A DNA stretch of 64,000 bases, taken from NCBI GenBank assembly GCA_029721515.1, contig CM056559.1, positions 16,578,501-16,642,500 of the forward strand, given 5' to 3'. The position numbers were made by a program, and so were the translations under genes. Positions 45,506-55,692 of this stretch are shown piece after piece. The notes beneath the pieces are model-generated. The model was not told the DNA's origin. It did no database searches and was given only the letters and a program-made list of their open reading frames with translations. Source of the stretch: Synanceia verrucosa. Its lineage: Eukaryota; Chordata; Actinopteri; Perciformes; Synanceiidae. Position 1 is the first letter of the stretch. Each line of letters starts with the position of its first letter.

Positions 45506-45659
45506 GGCAGTGTACAACAGAGGTGAAGGGGAGAAGGAGGAGGTGTTGGGGAAGAGGTGAGGAGGAGGACTAACACAGGCAGACAGTGAATAGGGGTTGC
45601 AGGTTGTTTGGCAGTCTGACAAATGTCCACACTTTCACACTCACTAGCAGATGCATGTG

Positions 45660-45725
45660 AACAGGTGTGTGTGTGTGTGTGGATGTGCACAAGTGTGTGT
45701 GGATATGCACAAGTGAGTGTTCATG
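45660..45725. repeat. GT-rich microsatellite
   Basis: GTGTGTGTGTGTGTG followed by looser GTGCACAAGTGTGTG-type units. Confidence 0.85.
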
Positions 45726-45917
45726 TGCACAAGAATGTCTGCATGTGATAAATCACAGCCAGTATTGTCTCAAATCACTGATGGCTTTTACAGAAACAGC
45801 CTAAAAGTGAGTGAAGGAGCGCCATGTTCACACAATGCAACCTCCATGGTTCCTATGTGGTCTCTGGGTACTTAATATGGTCTCTACTTTGGCTTTAATT
45901 TCTCTCAGGCTGTGTGG

Positions 45918-46190
45918 TGGATCAGACTGGTGCGTCATACCGGTGGACCAGTCTGGTGCGTCATACCGGTGGACCAGTCTGGTGCGTCATACCGGTGGAC
46001 CAGACTGGTGCATCATACTGGTGCATCATACTGGTGCATCATACCGGTGGACCAGACTGGTGCATCCTACTGGTGGACTAAACAGGTGCATCATATTGTT
46101 GGATCATTCTAGTGGAACAGACTGGTTGGATCATATTGGTGGACGAGACTGGCTGGATTATACTGGTGGACCGGACTGGTGGCTAAAGTG
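45918..46190. repeat. Minisatellite, GGTGGACCAGTCTGGTGCGTC unit
   Basis: Roughly ten units of about 24 bp. The first three are near-identical (GACTGGTGCGTCATACCGGT), later ones drift to CATCATACTGGTG and TGGATTATACTGGTGG. The gradient from homogeneous to divergent units suggests growth at one end. Located in the first intron. Confidence 0.9.
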
Positions 46191-46329
46191 CCTGCAAATA
46201 ATAAGCAGGGAGGCCTTCCTCATCAGCCTGAATTTGGATCCCTGATCTGATCTGAGATGCACCTGTTTCAACCTGCAGACAAGATGCTGCTTCACAATGA
46301 ACGCCACATTTATTTCATAATGCACCCAC

Positions 46330-46850
46330 AACTGAACAGATTGGGTCCGGATGGGTGCAACGAGGACCAGACTGTGTCCCATACAGCTGATGCCTGAGCC
46401 CCGCATGCTGGAGCCCCGCAGCTCCTCTGCAGCTCCTCTGCAGCTCCTCGTCCTATGCAACACGAAGCTGGCCGCATTAAACACGGTTTACCCGTTTCGC
46501 CTCACGCGGTTTTCTAGATAAAAACGCATCGCTCCCCACATTTTCCCCGCACACCTCTAACTTGTCTCCCGCACTTGGGCTGTGACTGCAGCTCGAGGCG
46601 CGATACTCACCCGGCCATGCTGCTGAATATCCCGCTGTAATGCTCCGTCCTGTTAGGTATTATCCACACCAAGCAGAGCCGCTCTGGGACGGACGGACCG
46701 ACCGACCGACAGACTGCTGCTCGACTCATCTATCCTCTCCGCGCGCCCTCTGCTCGAAACTGCTGCTGCTGCGCGCTCACGACGAGCCGGGTGGCGCGCA
46801 TCTGGCGCGTGTGAACAGCGCAGCCTACCGGGCACTCTGTAGACTAAAAT
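46330..46850 (-). promoter_or_regulatory. CpG island and putative promoter of the minus-strand gene
   Basis: The most CpG-dense part of the window. It includes CTCGAGGCGCGATACTCACC and GGACGGACCGACCGACCGAC, and GCGCGC-rich sequence up to about 46810, in otherwise AT-rich surroundings. The start-codon exon lies within it. The short GGAC/CGAC run at 46690-46710 is a small tetranucleotide repeat upstream of the start. Confidence 0.6.
46611..46618 (-). CDS. First coding exon (ATG) of the probable host gene
   Basis: On the minus strand, CAGCAGCATGGCCGG is followed by a consensus donor GTGAGTATCG. ATG GCC GG gives Met-Ala-Gly with the third codon completed by the next exon (phase 2), which fits the exon at 44300. 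It sits inside a CpG-rich block, as expected for a vertebrate first exon. The transcript would run toward lower coordinates with a first intron of about 2.3 kb. Confidence 0.5.
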
Positions 46851-47700
46851 TCAATATGTGCATTTTTTAAAGCAAAAGGTGATTAATTGAAACGTGATGA
46901 GCAAGGCTGCTGAACAGCTTTCATGATTAAGGCGAAAGATGAGATTTGTATGAGATTTGATGATATAAGTGTATTGATAAAAACAGTGACCTTTGAGCAA
47001 CAGCTCTGACAGAAATAAGAGACTGCCTTTACCACCGGTATGGAGTCATATACTGAATCACCTCAGACCTACTCACGTGAGTCTTAACTGGACAGAAGAG
47101 GAAGTGGAGATGAATTGGAAAGATGATGCTGACGTCTGCAAATGAAAAAGAAAAAGAAAGCTCGGTGAAGGTGATTTAGCATTTAAAAGAGCTCTCTGTC
47201 TGTTGCATCTTAATGGTTATCGACTGAAACAGGACATTTCTTCCCACACGTGGTACTTCCACCTTCATCATGAACTCATCAGACTGCTCTCATAAAAAAA
47301 ACAGTCACTCAACCCAGACATCACGCATATGTCTCGCCGACGTCAGCCTTAGATCGAGATCGAGATCCTAAAGTCTGTCAATGCGTCTGAGAAGCATCGG
47401 CCCATAATAGGGACAAGGTCCGCCATAGATAGATCGGAGATAGGTCGGCTGTGGATCGGCCCATTGCACATCATCCAATTGGCGCCAACGGAGCCGGTGT
47501 TGGAGAGGAGAACGCCCTCTTGTCGGTTATGGTTTTCAGGTAAGCCTCCTTTAAGCAAATATACACAAAAATAGTTGTTTTGTGAATATGGCATTTCCTC
47601 TTTCAAGCAGGATCTGCGTCCACTTCTACTGCCCTCAGGCTGTAAAACTGCTGTCCTGTCCTGCAAATGAGAAGTGTGACACATTAGGGTAGCACTGAAT
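46851..47700. other. Unassigned sequence upstream of the CpG island
   Basis: 47340-47480 has palindromic GATCGAGATCGAGATC and repeated ATAGATCGGAGATAGGTCGG-like motifs. Otherwise no gene or transposon end recognised. Confidence 0.4.
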
Positions 47701-48065
47701 AGGGCCCGGCCGATTAATCGGTTGGCTGATTTTAATCAGCTGATTAAAGCCAATTTTAGAACAATTGTTTGTGAGAAGAATGTTATTAGAACTGTTCATA
47801 TGCTGTTTGCCTTACACAACACATTATTAGTAACTTCCTACACTAATTAAAAAATTAAATTAATTTAAAGTGGTATGAAACAGTAAAATATTATCCTCAA
47901 TTCATGTCTTTGTCAGAAGTGTTTGAACAATATTTAAGGGATGGAAAAAGAAGTTGGGTTTTTTTTGACAATTAAAAAATTTAATCTGCCAATATATCGG
48001 CCATCAGAAGTTTTACTCTCAAATATTGGTATCAGCACCCAAAAACTGCATATCAGTCAGGCCCT
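47701..48065. mobile_element. MITE with AGGGCCYG ends
   Basis: AGGGCCCGGCCGATTAATCG at the left and ATATCAGTCAGGCCCT at the right are inverted relatives. CCGATTAATCGG is itself palindromic. 365 bp, non-coding. I could not confirm a target duplication. Confidence 0.55.
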
Positions 48066-48204
48066 TGCGTTGAATAAGTTAGAGCAGCATTGTATAGTAC
48101 AGTTGTATCGATTGCTTTTTTTTTCCTGTGCTTGGGTTTGCTTTATTTGTGTTTCTGTTTCCCGTGTGTGTTTATTGTGTATTTTTGTTTTATTTGTGAA
48201 GTAT

Positions 48205-49550
48205 GGCAAATGAAGGTGCTTGAACAGAATTTCAAGTCAATATTGAAGAAGACATGGATTGTGAATCATCATTTGCTGAGCCTCAGGTGTTTAATTCTTC
48301 AGATTCTGATGACTCGAGCAGCTCAGTGAATTTGAGGGAAAAATTTGGAAAATAATTTAGCTACCTGGGCATTAGAAGAAAATATAACACACAGTGCAGT
48401 GAATAAATTATTGAAAATTCTAAAACACCATTATCCATCACTGCCACTTGATGCAAGAATGCTGCTGGGGACTGCACGGTCGGAATCAGTAGTTGTTATG
48501 GAAAAGGTTGGTGGGACATACCACTATTTTGGAATTCTGAATGTCAAAGGACACACAGGCTACTCTGGATGTGAAAAATGTGTACAGGAGGGGGAATATG
48601 TAAATAATCGGGTGATAGTCCCTGAAACTGATGCCCACCTCCGCACTGACAATGACTTCAAAAAGATGGCTGATGAAGGGCATCATCTTAGGCCTTCCCC
48701 TTTGGTTGTCACCTCTTTGGGCATGGTCAGTGGATTCCCTCTAGACCAAATGCACCTTGTCTGCTTGGGTGTCATGAGGTGACTCCTGTACCTGTGGGTG
48801 AAGGGCCCACTGGCCTGCAGGCCGTCAGGGTTCCAGGTGAAGATGCTGTCTGAGAAGCTCTTAAAGATCAGAACAAGTGTGCCAGTGGTGTTTGCACGTA
48901 AGCCAAGATCCCTGAAGGAGGTCGACAGATGGAAAGCGTCAGAATTCTGACAATTCCTGCTCAATACCGGTCCTGTGCTCCTGAAAGACATTTTGCATGC
49001 TACAGTGTACCAGCACTTTTTACTACTTTTTGTTGCCATTTTCATACTGGCAAACAAGGCACTGCTTGAGGAGTACACTGAATATGCAAACGAGGCTCCA
49101 GTGTTGCTCGTTAAGCACTTCAGAGAGCTTTATGGTGATATGTACCTCTCTTACAATGTGCACAACCTTGTGCATCTTGCACAAGTCAATGTTCATGGGA
49201 ACCTGGACTCCTTCAGTGCTTTCAAGTTTGAAAATTATATGCAAAAACTAAAGAAGCTTGTGAGGAAACCAGGTTCTCCCTGCTGTTGTGAAGAGACTTT
49301 TGGAGAAAGCGTCTGCAGAGAGTGAAAAGTTCAGGTCCAAGGGGAGCGCACACATCAGGCCCTTTGCCACCATTGTTTCACTGTGCACAACAGTACACCC
49401 AATATGACACAGAGCTCTTCACCCTTAACCTGTTCAACTCCGGACGGATTCAGGAAGGTCTTCTCTTTCCAAAAATAACATCGGTTTTGCGTTATTTCTT
49501 ATGTACTTTGCAAAAGAGAAGACCAAACACACTCTCTCCGAAATTGTGAT
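48205..49550 (+). pseudogene. EnSpm/CACTA-like transposase, degenerate
   Basis: The frame from 48345 encodes ITHSAVNKLLKILKHHYPSL, DARMLLGTARS, then VKGHTGYSGCEKCVQEGEYV (zinc-binding CxxC) and FPLDQMHLVCLGVMR, a hallmark of animal EnSpm-type transposases. A stop (TGA) at 48780-48782 interrupts LLYLWVKGPLACRPSGFQVK, which continues in the same frame. A second TGA (48948-48950) precedes FLLNTGPVLLKDILH and the region FRELYGDMYLSYNVHNLVHL to 49325. Frameshifts occur near 48350 and 49280. Both stops look like CGA to TGA changes, so CpG decay. An acidic N-terminal stretch lies at 48240-48330. Family length would exceed this, so it is also incomplete. Confidence 0.8.
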
Positions 49551-50156
49551 GAGCGCTGAAAATATGGATTTCTCTGTATTTAGAGGTCTGAAGTTACGGG
49601 ACTATATCTGACTGTATGAGTGGATGGTAGCATGGAGCTAGATGTTTCAGAAAAGGTAAGTGCTTCACTATAAACCCAACTATTCGCTGACATATGATGA
49701 ATAAAGGGTAGGCTCATAACTTATGCTGTTCATGTTTTTCATGATATATGTTGTGTTTCTGCATTGAAAAATGTTATTGGCTGTCACAATTACACTGCTT
49801 TTCATAACTGTTCAATGTTAGCATCTAGCTCAGTGCTGTGTTGGCACTGGCAGCCATGTATAGCGGCTAGGAGACCGGCTCAACTTTGCCTTCGACTGAA
49901 ACCTTGAATTTGGTCTGTGCTTGGTTTACTGAAATTCATTGCTAGACGGTGCGTCTAGGCTTGTGTGTGGCTTCTCCATCTTGTAGTGGAGGTTTCAAGC
50001 TTTCGAATGACGTATCACATATGCTAATTTGACTTACGTGCTGCTTGGTAGAGGGGTGCGCAACACAGCCCCAGTCACTATCATATTTGTGTAAATTACG
50101 CACAGGGTGCCTCTGAGACGCTTTTACCCACTTCTATCTTGTTTTTTCTGACTAAA

Positions 50157-50658
50157 ATGCCCAAAAGCAAAGAAAAAACTAAACACAAGGGAACAGAAAG
50201 GAGATGTACTGTTGAACAAGCTGTCCATTTGTGATATTATGGAATTTGTTGTTTATTACTTTTTAGATTTTAGTGCTGATATGTACATTGGCACATTTGT
50301 AATGTTACAACTTTGTCATTTATATAATGTAGACATGGTTGCTCAATTTATGAGCAATATCAAACCATATTACAGCCTAAGATTATTATTATTAGTATTA
50401 GTATTATTATTGTTGTTGTTGTTACTGCTACTGCTCCTCCTACTGAAACTGCTACTGATTACTTTTTCATAATTACTGGAGTAATTATAACTCTGTTTCA
50501 CTTAGACCGCTTCTTGTTGATTATAACTTTTTTGTTTTATTGGTAGACTATTTCTAACCTAGTTTATTCTATTTCTCAGTCTTGGTGGAGGACATGATGA
50601 TGATGATGATGAGGACTGGATCCCTCCACAGTTTTCTCCAGCTGCAACACAGCCCTAG
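50157..50658 (+). pseudogene. Possible piggyBac-like transposase N-terminus (two pieces)
   Basis: ATG at 50157 gives MPKSKEKTKHKGTERRCTVE then QAVHL and a stop. At 50580, after an acceptor-like TTCTATTTCTCAG, a frame reads SLGGGHDDDDDEDWIPPQFS then PAATQP and a stop. A basic start followed by (K/R)xTVEQAv and an acidic ...DEDWIPP block is how some PGBD-type proteins begin. The middle would be intron or lost. AATAAA occurs at 50891. Speculative; the acidic run coincides with a GAT microsatellite. Confidence 0.3.
50384..50445. repeat. TTA/TTG trinucleotide run
   Basis: ATTATTATTAGTATTAG followed by GTTGTTGTTGTTACTGCTAC. The leucine-rich frame over it is a repeat artefact. Confidence 0.85.
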
Positions 50659-50899
50659 AAGAAAAGAGAGCCTTGGTGTCTATTTATACACAAATATTTA
50701 TTTTGGTTCATGACTTTATTTATTTAGTTTATTTGTTTATTTATATTATTGGGCTATGGAGTTAGCGATTATTTGGATTATATAGTATTTGGATTATTTA
50801 TTCACTTTTATTATTTTTTTATACTGCTTTTAGAAATGTAGAGTGTTTCAGTGTGATGTGTACTTTGTTATTCTCTTATTTTGTTTTCATAATAAATCT

Positions 50900-51489
50900 G
50901 TTCCACTTGAAGTCAAAGTCATGTTTTCATGGTTATTACACAGTTATGCACATTAGTATATAGATTGTGTAATACCAAAAAGTAGCTGAAAAGTTGGAAA
51001 TTGCCAATTTGTGAATTTTAGGAAAAATATAAATATATAATATAAAGAAAAAAATACTTTTATCATCATTTGGTTACCATGTGTCCATTTGGAGTCTCCA
51101 AAATGTCCTTTTGGAGCTCCGTCTGGACCTTACCATTAATAAAACAAAATGGTCATACTTTGTGCTATCTTCTTCAAATTTGAAACAGGTATTCACTGAT
51201 AGAGTGGCTATAGCCCCACACTGTCATTTCCTCCCACAGATAAAGCCACAGAAAGTTAGTTACTTAGAAAGTTATTTTTTTTATGTTAGGCAGACAAATG
51301 TCATAAATTTTTATTGACTTTAAAGGCCCATTGCTCTGTTTCTGTATCACCTACAATGTTTCTGACACTTGCACAAGAAACCTTAAGGACTTTTATTTCT
51401 AATAAGACCTCATTTATGCATGTACTCACAGTGGTTCAGAAATTACAGTCATTTCAATTTTGGTACGTCATTTTAAGCGTTTTTGCATA
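50900..51489. other. Unassigned AT-rich sequence
   Basis: No repeat terminus or exon could be supported. Confidence 0.45.
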
Positions 51490-51630
51490 AAACATGGGGT
51501 GGAGTGGAACAGGTTAAACTGGACCAAGCCAACAGCCATGTCTACATTCAGGGACAAGTAGCAAAGATCAGGAATGTAATTGTTGAGAAGAAGGAGGTAT
51601 ACCTGGTGAAGAGCGAGGTGTTCATTCTTC
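51490..51630 (+). pseudogene. Possible detached C-terminal piece of the EnSpm-like transposase
   Basis: Open frame VEQVKLDQANSHVYIQGQVA then KIRNVIVEKKEVYLVKSEVF. Hydrophobic beta-like spacing with V..I..V.NIIV...VYLV is reminiscent of the end domain of animal EnSpm transposases. It lies 1.9 kb past the main pseudogene on the same strand. Weak; could be unrelated. Confidence 0.25.
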
Positions 51631-51725
51631 TCTGTGAAAGCGGGGGGGGGGGCAGCGGGGGGGATCTTGCCCCAAATTCTGGGAGCAGAAGGTCGCAGGT
51701 TCAATCCTCCACCGGTACAAGGGCC
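51631..51725 (+). mobile_element. tRNA-related SINE fragment with poly(G)
   Basis: GGAGCAGAAGGTCGCAGG followed by B-box GGTTCAATCC, preceded by two G runs (51642-51650, 51657-51662). The A-box side is degraded. Different from the TGGATGGA-tailed family. Confidence 0.4.
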
Positions 51726-51879
51726 GAACAGAGCGAGACACTGATAAAGCAACATAAATGCAGACAGGGATGGTAAGTAAAACTAAATGTAGTGAGGAAA
51801 AAGAAAAGAGTGGTAAAAAAAAAAACAACAGCGTAACACAGCAGAGAGAACTAGAAAACCGCAAGCGAGTTTGAAGGGC

Positions 51880-52912
51880 CCTCGTGGTATGTCGCGGTCG
51901 GGGATCAGATGGGGACGGCACATGAAATACACGTGAAGCAATGGGGACAATACACAAAGGAGTTATGGCTATTTGATGGCTCAATGTGGAAATCACGCCA
52001 AAATGAAGAGTCAAAAGAAAACGGCAGATTTTCTGTTCGGAATAGACAATAGGTGCAAGAGACTTTTTTGTGCGTCTGATCAAGTTACACGTGTGTAACA
52101 TGATTTTCATGTTCCAACTCCATAAAATTTCAAGGGGGGCGCTATGGAGCCATTTTGCCCTGCCCATGGGCGTGGCCCCCATCAGATGTTAGAGGTTGCC
52201 ACCCTCGACCTGTGTATCAAGTTTCATGATGATACGAGTTTATTAAAGCCATCAACAAGCCAAGAACTGGTCACTTCCTACCACCAGGGGGCGTCATGAG
52301 TAAGGCGGGATATATTTATACATCGGAATGTTCAGGGCCAAGCCCCGTCACTCTGTGAAAATTTGAAGTTCCTTGGATCAAGTATGTGAATGTGAGAGTC
52401 ATTCGAATTTAAACGGCGAGTTGTGCCCTAGTGGCACAACTTCTGCTAAGCTAGGTCTGGAGATGATCTGTAGCAAAGTTGATCAGACGAAGTCCCTAGG
52501 ACAAGTTCGTTTTCATCAGAAAATAAAAAATTAAAAATGGCCGACTTCCTGTTGGAATTTCACCTTCCCGCCAAGAGACAGTTTTGTTAGTCTGGGTATG
52601 CTTAACATCTTTACCGAGTTTCGTTGAAGTACGACAAAGTTAGCGACTTTCCCTGTGGGATTTTTTTTGAGTTTGTAGAGGGCGCTATTCAGCCATTTCG
52701 CATGCACTGTGTGCGAGCACCCTAAAATACTGAATTTCAGATCAGGCTGCGGGTATGTGCAAAGTTATACAACTTTTTAACGTTGGGAAAGTGGCGAATT
52801 TGGAGAAAACAGATGTTCAGGAACAATAATAATAATAATAATAATAATAAAAATAAACGCTACAGTTTCAATTGGTCCCTTGCGGACCTTTCAGTCCGCT
52901 CGGGCCCTAATG
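51880..52912 (+). repeat. GGGCCC-hairpin modular repeat, copy C (most complete single unit)
   Basis: Starts near GGGCCCTCGTGGTATGTCGC (51888) and GACAATACACAAAGGAGTTA, then modules GGCAGATTTTCTGTTCGGAA, GGGGGGCGCTATGGAGCC, ATCAGATGTTAGAGGTTGCC, GCTAAGCTAGGTCTGGAGAT and TATACAACTTTTTAACGTTG, a TAATAATAA stretch, and the terminal hairpin at 52872-52909. About 1.03 kb from GGGCCC to GGGCCC, and the best estimate of one unit. Confidence 0.85.
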
Positions 52913-53752
52913 AAATTCTCCAGATTCAACTTGTCCTGGTTTGTCTCCTCAGAGTGGAGCTGCAGACTGATGAGTGGCTGGATCTGGACTCCATTTATTA
53001 ACATCAGTAACATGTTTAGAGAAATAAGTTAATACAAAATTAATAAGATGTATTTTATGTATTACTCTTATGTTTCAAATGAGTTCTGTTGTCAACTGTA
53101 ATTGCCTTAGCTGGTGATGTGATTATTTTTTATTTGGCTCATTTGACATCCATGGTTGTTACCTTTGACCCCTCACAGTGTACCAGCAGCAGTATCACTT
53201 AACGTTGAAATATTTGACTTGAGTATTATGTTTCAAATAAGTCCTATTTTCAGCTTTAATGTGTTTTTTTTATTATTTGGGTCATTTTGTTTGTGAACTG
53301 ATGTTTTTTACTGACTAATGGTGCAGTGTCAAATATCAGTCGTTCATGTTATGTAAATGAAAAAATCTGAAATAATAAAGCTTCCAAACTGTCATGGAAA
53401 CTATTGAACAGTCAATGATGGGAGAATGGATGCACCCACCTGCCTTCTGCAGTTGAAGAAGTAACATTTATTGAAGATTCTGATATAGCAGAAGGAACAT
53501 GAACTTTGTCGTGGACAACCCTACAGCTGCCAGAGTCCGCTGATATTCCTACCTTCCCCTATGGTGCTCAGCCTTATAAACTAACACCCAGTTAAGTACA
53601 AGTATTTTACCTTACATTACTCTTGAGTAGCGTTACAGTCAGGGCATGCTCATTCTAAGCTCTGAACTAACAGTGGTGCCTGTTGTCTTGCTGACGCTCA
53701 GCCATTGGCCTTATCAAAGGGCCAATGCTGGCAGACTCCTCTGACTTTGGTT
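52913..53752. other. Unassigned sequence
   Basis: TATTTGG(G/C)TCATTTG and TTTCAAATRAGTYCT occur twice (53049-53150 and 53215-53290), suggesting a short decayed direct duplication. No gene recognised. Confidence 0.4.
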
Positions 53753-53760
53753 ACCTAGTC

Positions 53761-53983
53761 CAGTGTTTCCCAACCCTGGTCCTCAGGGCACACTATCCTG
53801 CATGTTTTAGATGTAACCCTGCTCCAACACACCTGATTCAAATGATCAACGAGTCATCAAGTTCTGCTGAAGCCTGATAACGACTCACTGATTTGAATCA
53901 GGTGTGTTGGAGCAGGGTTACATTTAAAACATGCAGGATAGTGTGAGGACCTGGCAACTGAGGACCAGGGTTGGGAAACACTG
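53761..53983. mobile_element. hAT MITE with perfect 8-bp target duplication
   Basis: 223-bp near-complete palindrome. CAGTGTTTCCCAACCCTGGT at the left and ACCAGGGTTGGGAAACACTG at the right are exact inverted repeats, with long internal pairing (CTGCTCCAACACACCTGATT / AATCAGGTGTGTTGGAGCAG). Flanked on both sides by ACCTAGTC (53753-53760 and 53984-53991), the 8-bp duplication expected of hAT transposition. Confidence 0.95.
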
Positions 53984-53991
53984 ACCTAGTC

Positions 53992-54553
53992 AACTTAGAG
54001 ATAACTAGCCATCTGTTTTCCTTGAGACACTGTGCTTCAACCCTGCATTCTGGAGGGACAGTTTAAGGATTTAGTGCTGTGAAAAAAAGGGACACTAGCT
54101 AACCCTAGGAACCCCTAAATTTAGAAAAATATCCATAACACAAACAAAGTACAGAGTTTATTTTTACAACAATAACAACCCAAATATATCGCATGATATA
54201 AATATTCACTGTGTGCAATGTCCACTGGGGATTTCACCTGGAAGTGGAAGGAGGCGCCGACGCCGTCATAAATAGTAATGTGGTTTCTGGAAAAGTCAAC
54301 AACTGACTTTTTTTTTTAAATGCCCTGTCAAGCAGGGCTGTATAATCACACAAACACACGTACACTAGACAATTCCTTAGATCCATGACAGACAATCCAA
54401 GGTTATTTCTATGAATAAGAGATCAAAAAATATCAAAAAGAAAATAATATAAAAAAAATAACATTGGAACTCTGGAACGAATTTGGCAAAATCCAGTACG
54501 ATCCTACCATGTGACCAGGATTGAAAGAAAAGAACATATATACAAAAGGTTGA
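53992..54553. other. Unassigned AT-rich sequence
   Basis: No coding or repeat feature that I can support. Confidence 0.45.
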
Positions 54554-54911
54554 CTACACTTGCTGCAGATGTAATCTGTCTTTCGGCGGGCTTTGCCTCC
54601 TGTCCTGCAGCAGCAGCCCGGCCGCCTTCTTCTTCCTGTAGGCCGTGGTCCTCTGTATTCTTAGAGGTCCAAGAAGTGGAGGCTGGCCAGTAGGGGCAAG
54701 AGCTGGAGAAGGAGGAGGTACCTCAGCCCATGAGGGTGAGGGTCCAGGCTGCTCATCATCAGGGAAGGGAAAGGGCTGTCCTTGTCCCACCTGTACAGAC
54801 GACAGCCCTTTTGCTGGAAGGAGGGCCTGGGCGGCGACAGCGGGTGCAGAGACGATTCCCGTCCCCTGCAGCATCACAGCCTTCTCCTGCTCCTTCTGAC
54901 GGCGCATGAAC
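54554..54911 (-). pseudogene. Third exon of a broken gene of unknown function
   Basis: Begins after a good acceptor (TTTCTGTGGTTCCAG) at 54911 and is open to a stop at 54554. It starts (W)FMRRQKEQEKAVMLQGTG, then a Pro/Gln-rich low-complexity part (PSPSWAEVPPPSPALAPTGQ) and a basic C-terminus (TTAYRKKKAAGLLLQDRRQS). GC-rich, unlike its surroundings. It follows exon 2 (55017-55260), whose donor is damaged. The three-exon layout and residue style match repeat-linked teleost proteins of unknown role. Confidence 0.5.
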
Positions 54912-55016
54912 CTGGAACCACAGAAAGAGGCTGTTTCAGGTTCTTCAGCTTTCATCCAAAAACAAACCACGGTAGAGGTTATAATACATCAACCCAGTCA
55001 AGGTGTAAACTCTTAT

Positions 55017-55260
55017 CACTGGGACAGGGTCCTCTGATTTAGCTCAAAAAGTTGAATCTCTGTCTGAGCCATCAGCCTTGGCCTGGCCAGCACTGCCTCT
55101 GGCCATGTAGTCTTTGAGGATGAGGGCCCACCTTGTCCTTGTGACTCCACAGATCCGTGTGGCTGCAGGGTGGAGCTGGCAGAGCTGGACGCAAATGGCC
55201 TCCACCAGGCGACTGGCACTGGGCCAGGTTGCAGGGCCTGAGTTCGGTCCAAGAAGACTG
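55017..55260 (-). pseudogene. Second exon of the broken gene (donor GT changed to AT)
   Basis: Acceptor GACTCTTTTAG before 55260. The first frame gives AVFLDRTQALQPGP. A shift then reveals RLVEAICVQLCQLHPAATRI and CGVTRTRWALILKDYM, and a second shift gives PRLMAQTEIQLFELNQRTLS. The exon should end CAGTG/GT but reads CAGTG/ATAAGAG, so the donor is lost and a stop (TGA) is formed across the junction. At least two frameshifts plus a dead donor make this a pseudogene here. Confidence 0.55.
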
Positions 55261-55346
55261 CTAAAAGAGTCAGTGAGAGCATGGCATGGGCTAATATTCA
55301 GCAGATGTGGTGTAGAACACACAGTCAGGTTTGAACAAAGTCTTAC

Positions 55347-55595
55347 CGTTGGAGACTCTCCTTTCCAGGACAGGAAGAGTCTTTCCCTTAGCTGCCTTGA
55401 ACTGCCCCTTACACTGCCTCTCCCGGTATCTGGGAGGGTAGACGACTTGCTGTTTTTCCGGCTCTGGCAGGCGATTCAAGAGCTGGATGAGCCGATCTAC
55501 CCTGCTGTCCGTAAGCCCCAGAACATCCACAGTACATCCACCAGGGCCTGGGCCAGCCTCAGAACATGTTGGTATCCTGGCTGGCCATCAGGACT
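55347..55595 (-). pseudogene. Upstream exon of the broken gene (11-bp duplication frameshift)
   Basis: Acceptor TTAAAATATACAG at 55596 and donor AACG/GTAAGAC at 55347. It encodes YQHVLRLAQALVDVL, then after a tandem near-duplication of 11 bp (GTGGATGTACT/GTGGATGTTCT) the frame switches to VDVLGLTDSRVDRLIQLLNR and LPEPEKQQVVYPPRYRERQC. Removing one copy of the 11 bp would give one continuous frame. Earlier exons would lie in the N gap or beyond. Family not recognised. The product is probably mobile-element-encoded, with helical N-terminal segments. Confidence 0.55.
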
Positions 55596-55692
55596 CTGTA
55601 TATTTTAAGAAGAAACAAAAAACAAAAAAAAACAATGAGGACAGAGCTGTGAAACATTTGTTTGTATCATAATGTATTTGTTATAAACATCA

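Noticed and set aside
45341..45622. Minus-strand Val/Ala-rich frame resembling a membrane protein
   Set aside because: It is the translation of the AGCTACAGC tandem repeat.
46640..46870. Plus-strand frame in the CpG island as a divergent gene start
   Set aside because: No splice donor, motif or continuation. Easily explained by GC-rich promoter sequence.
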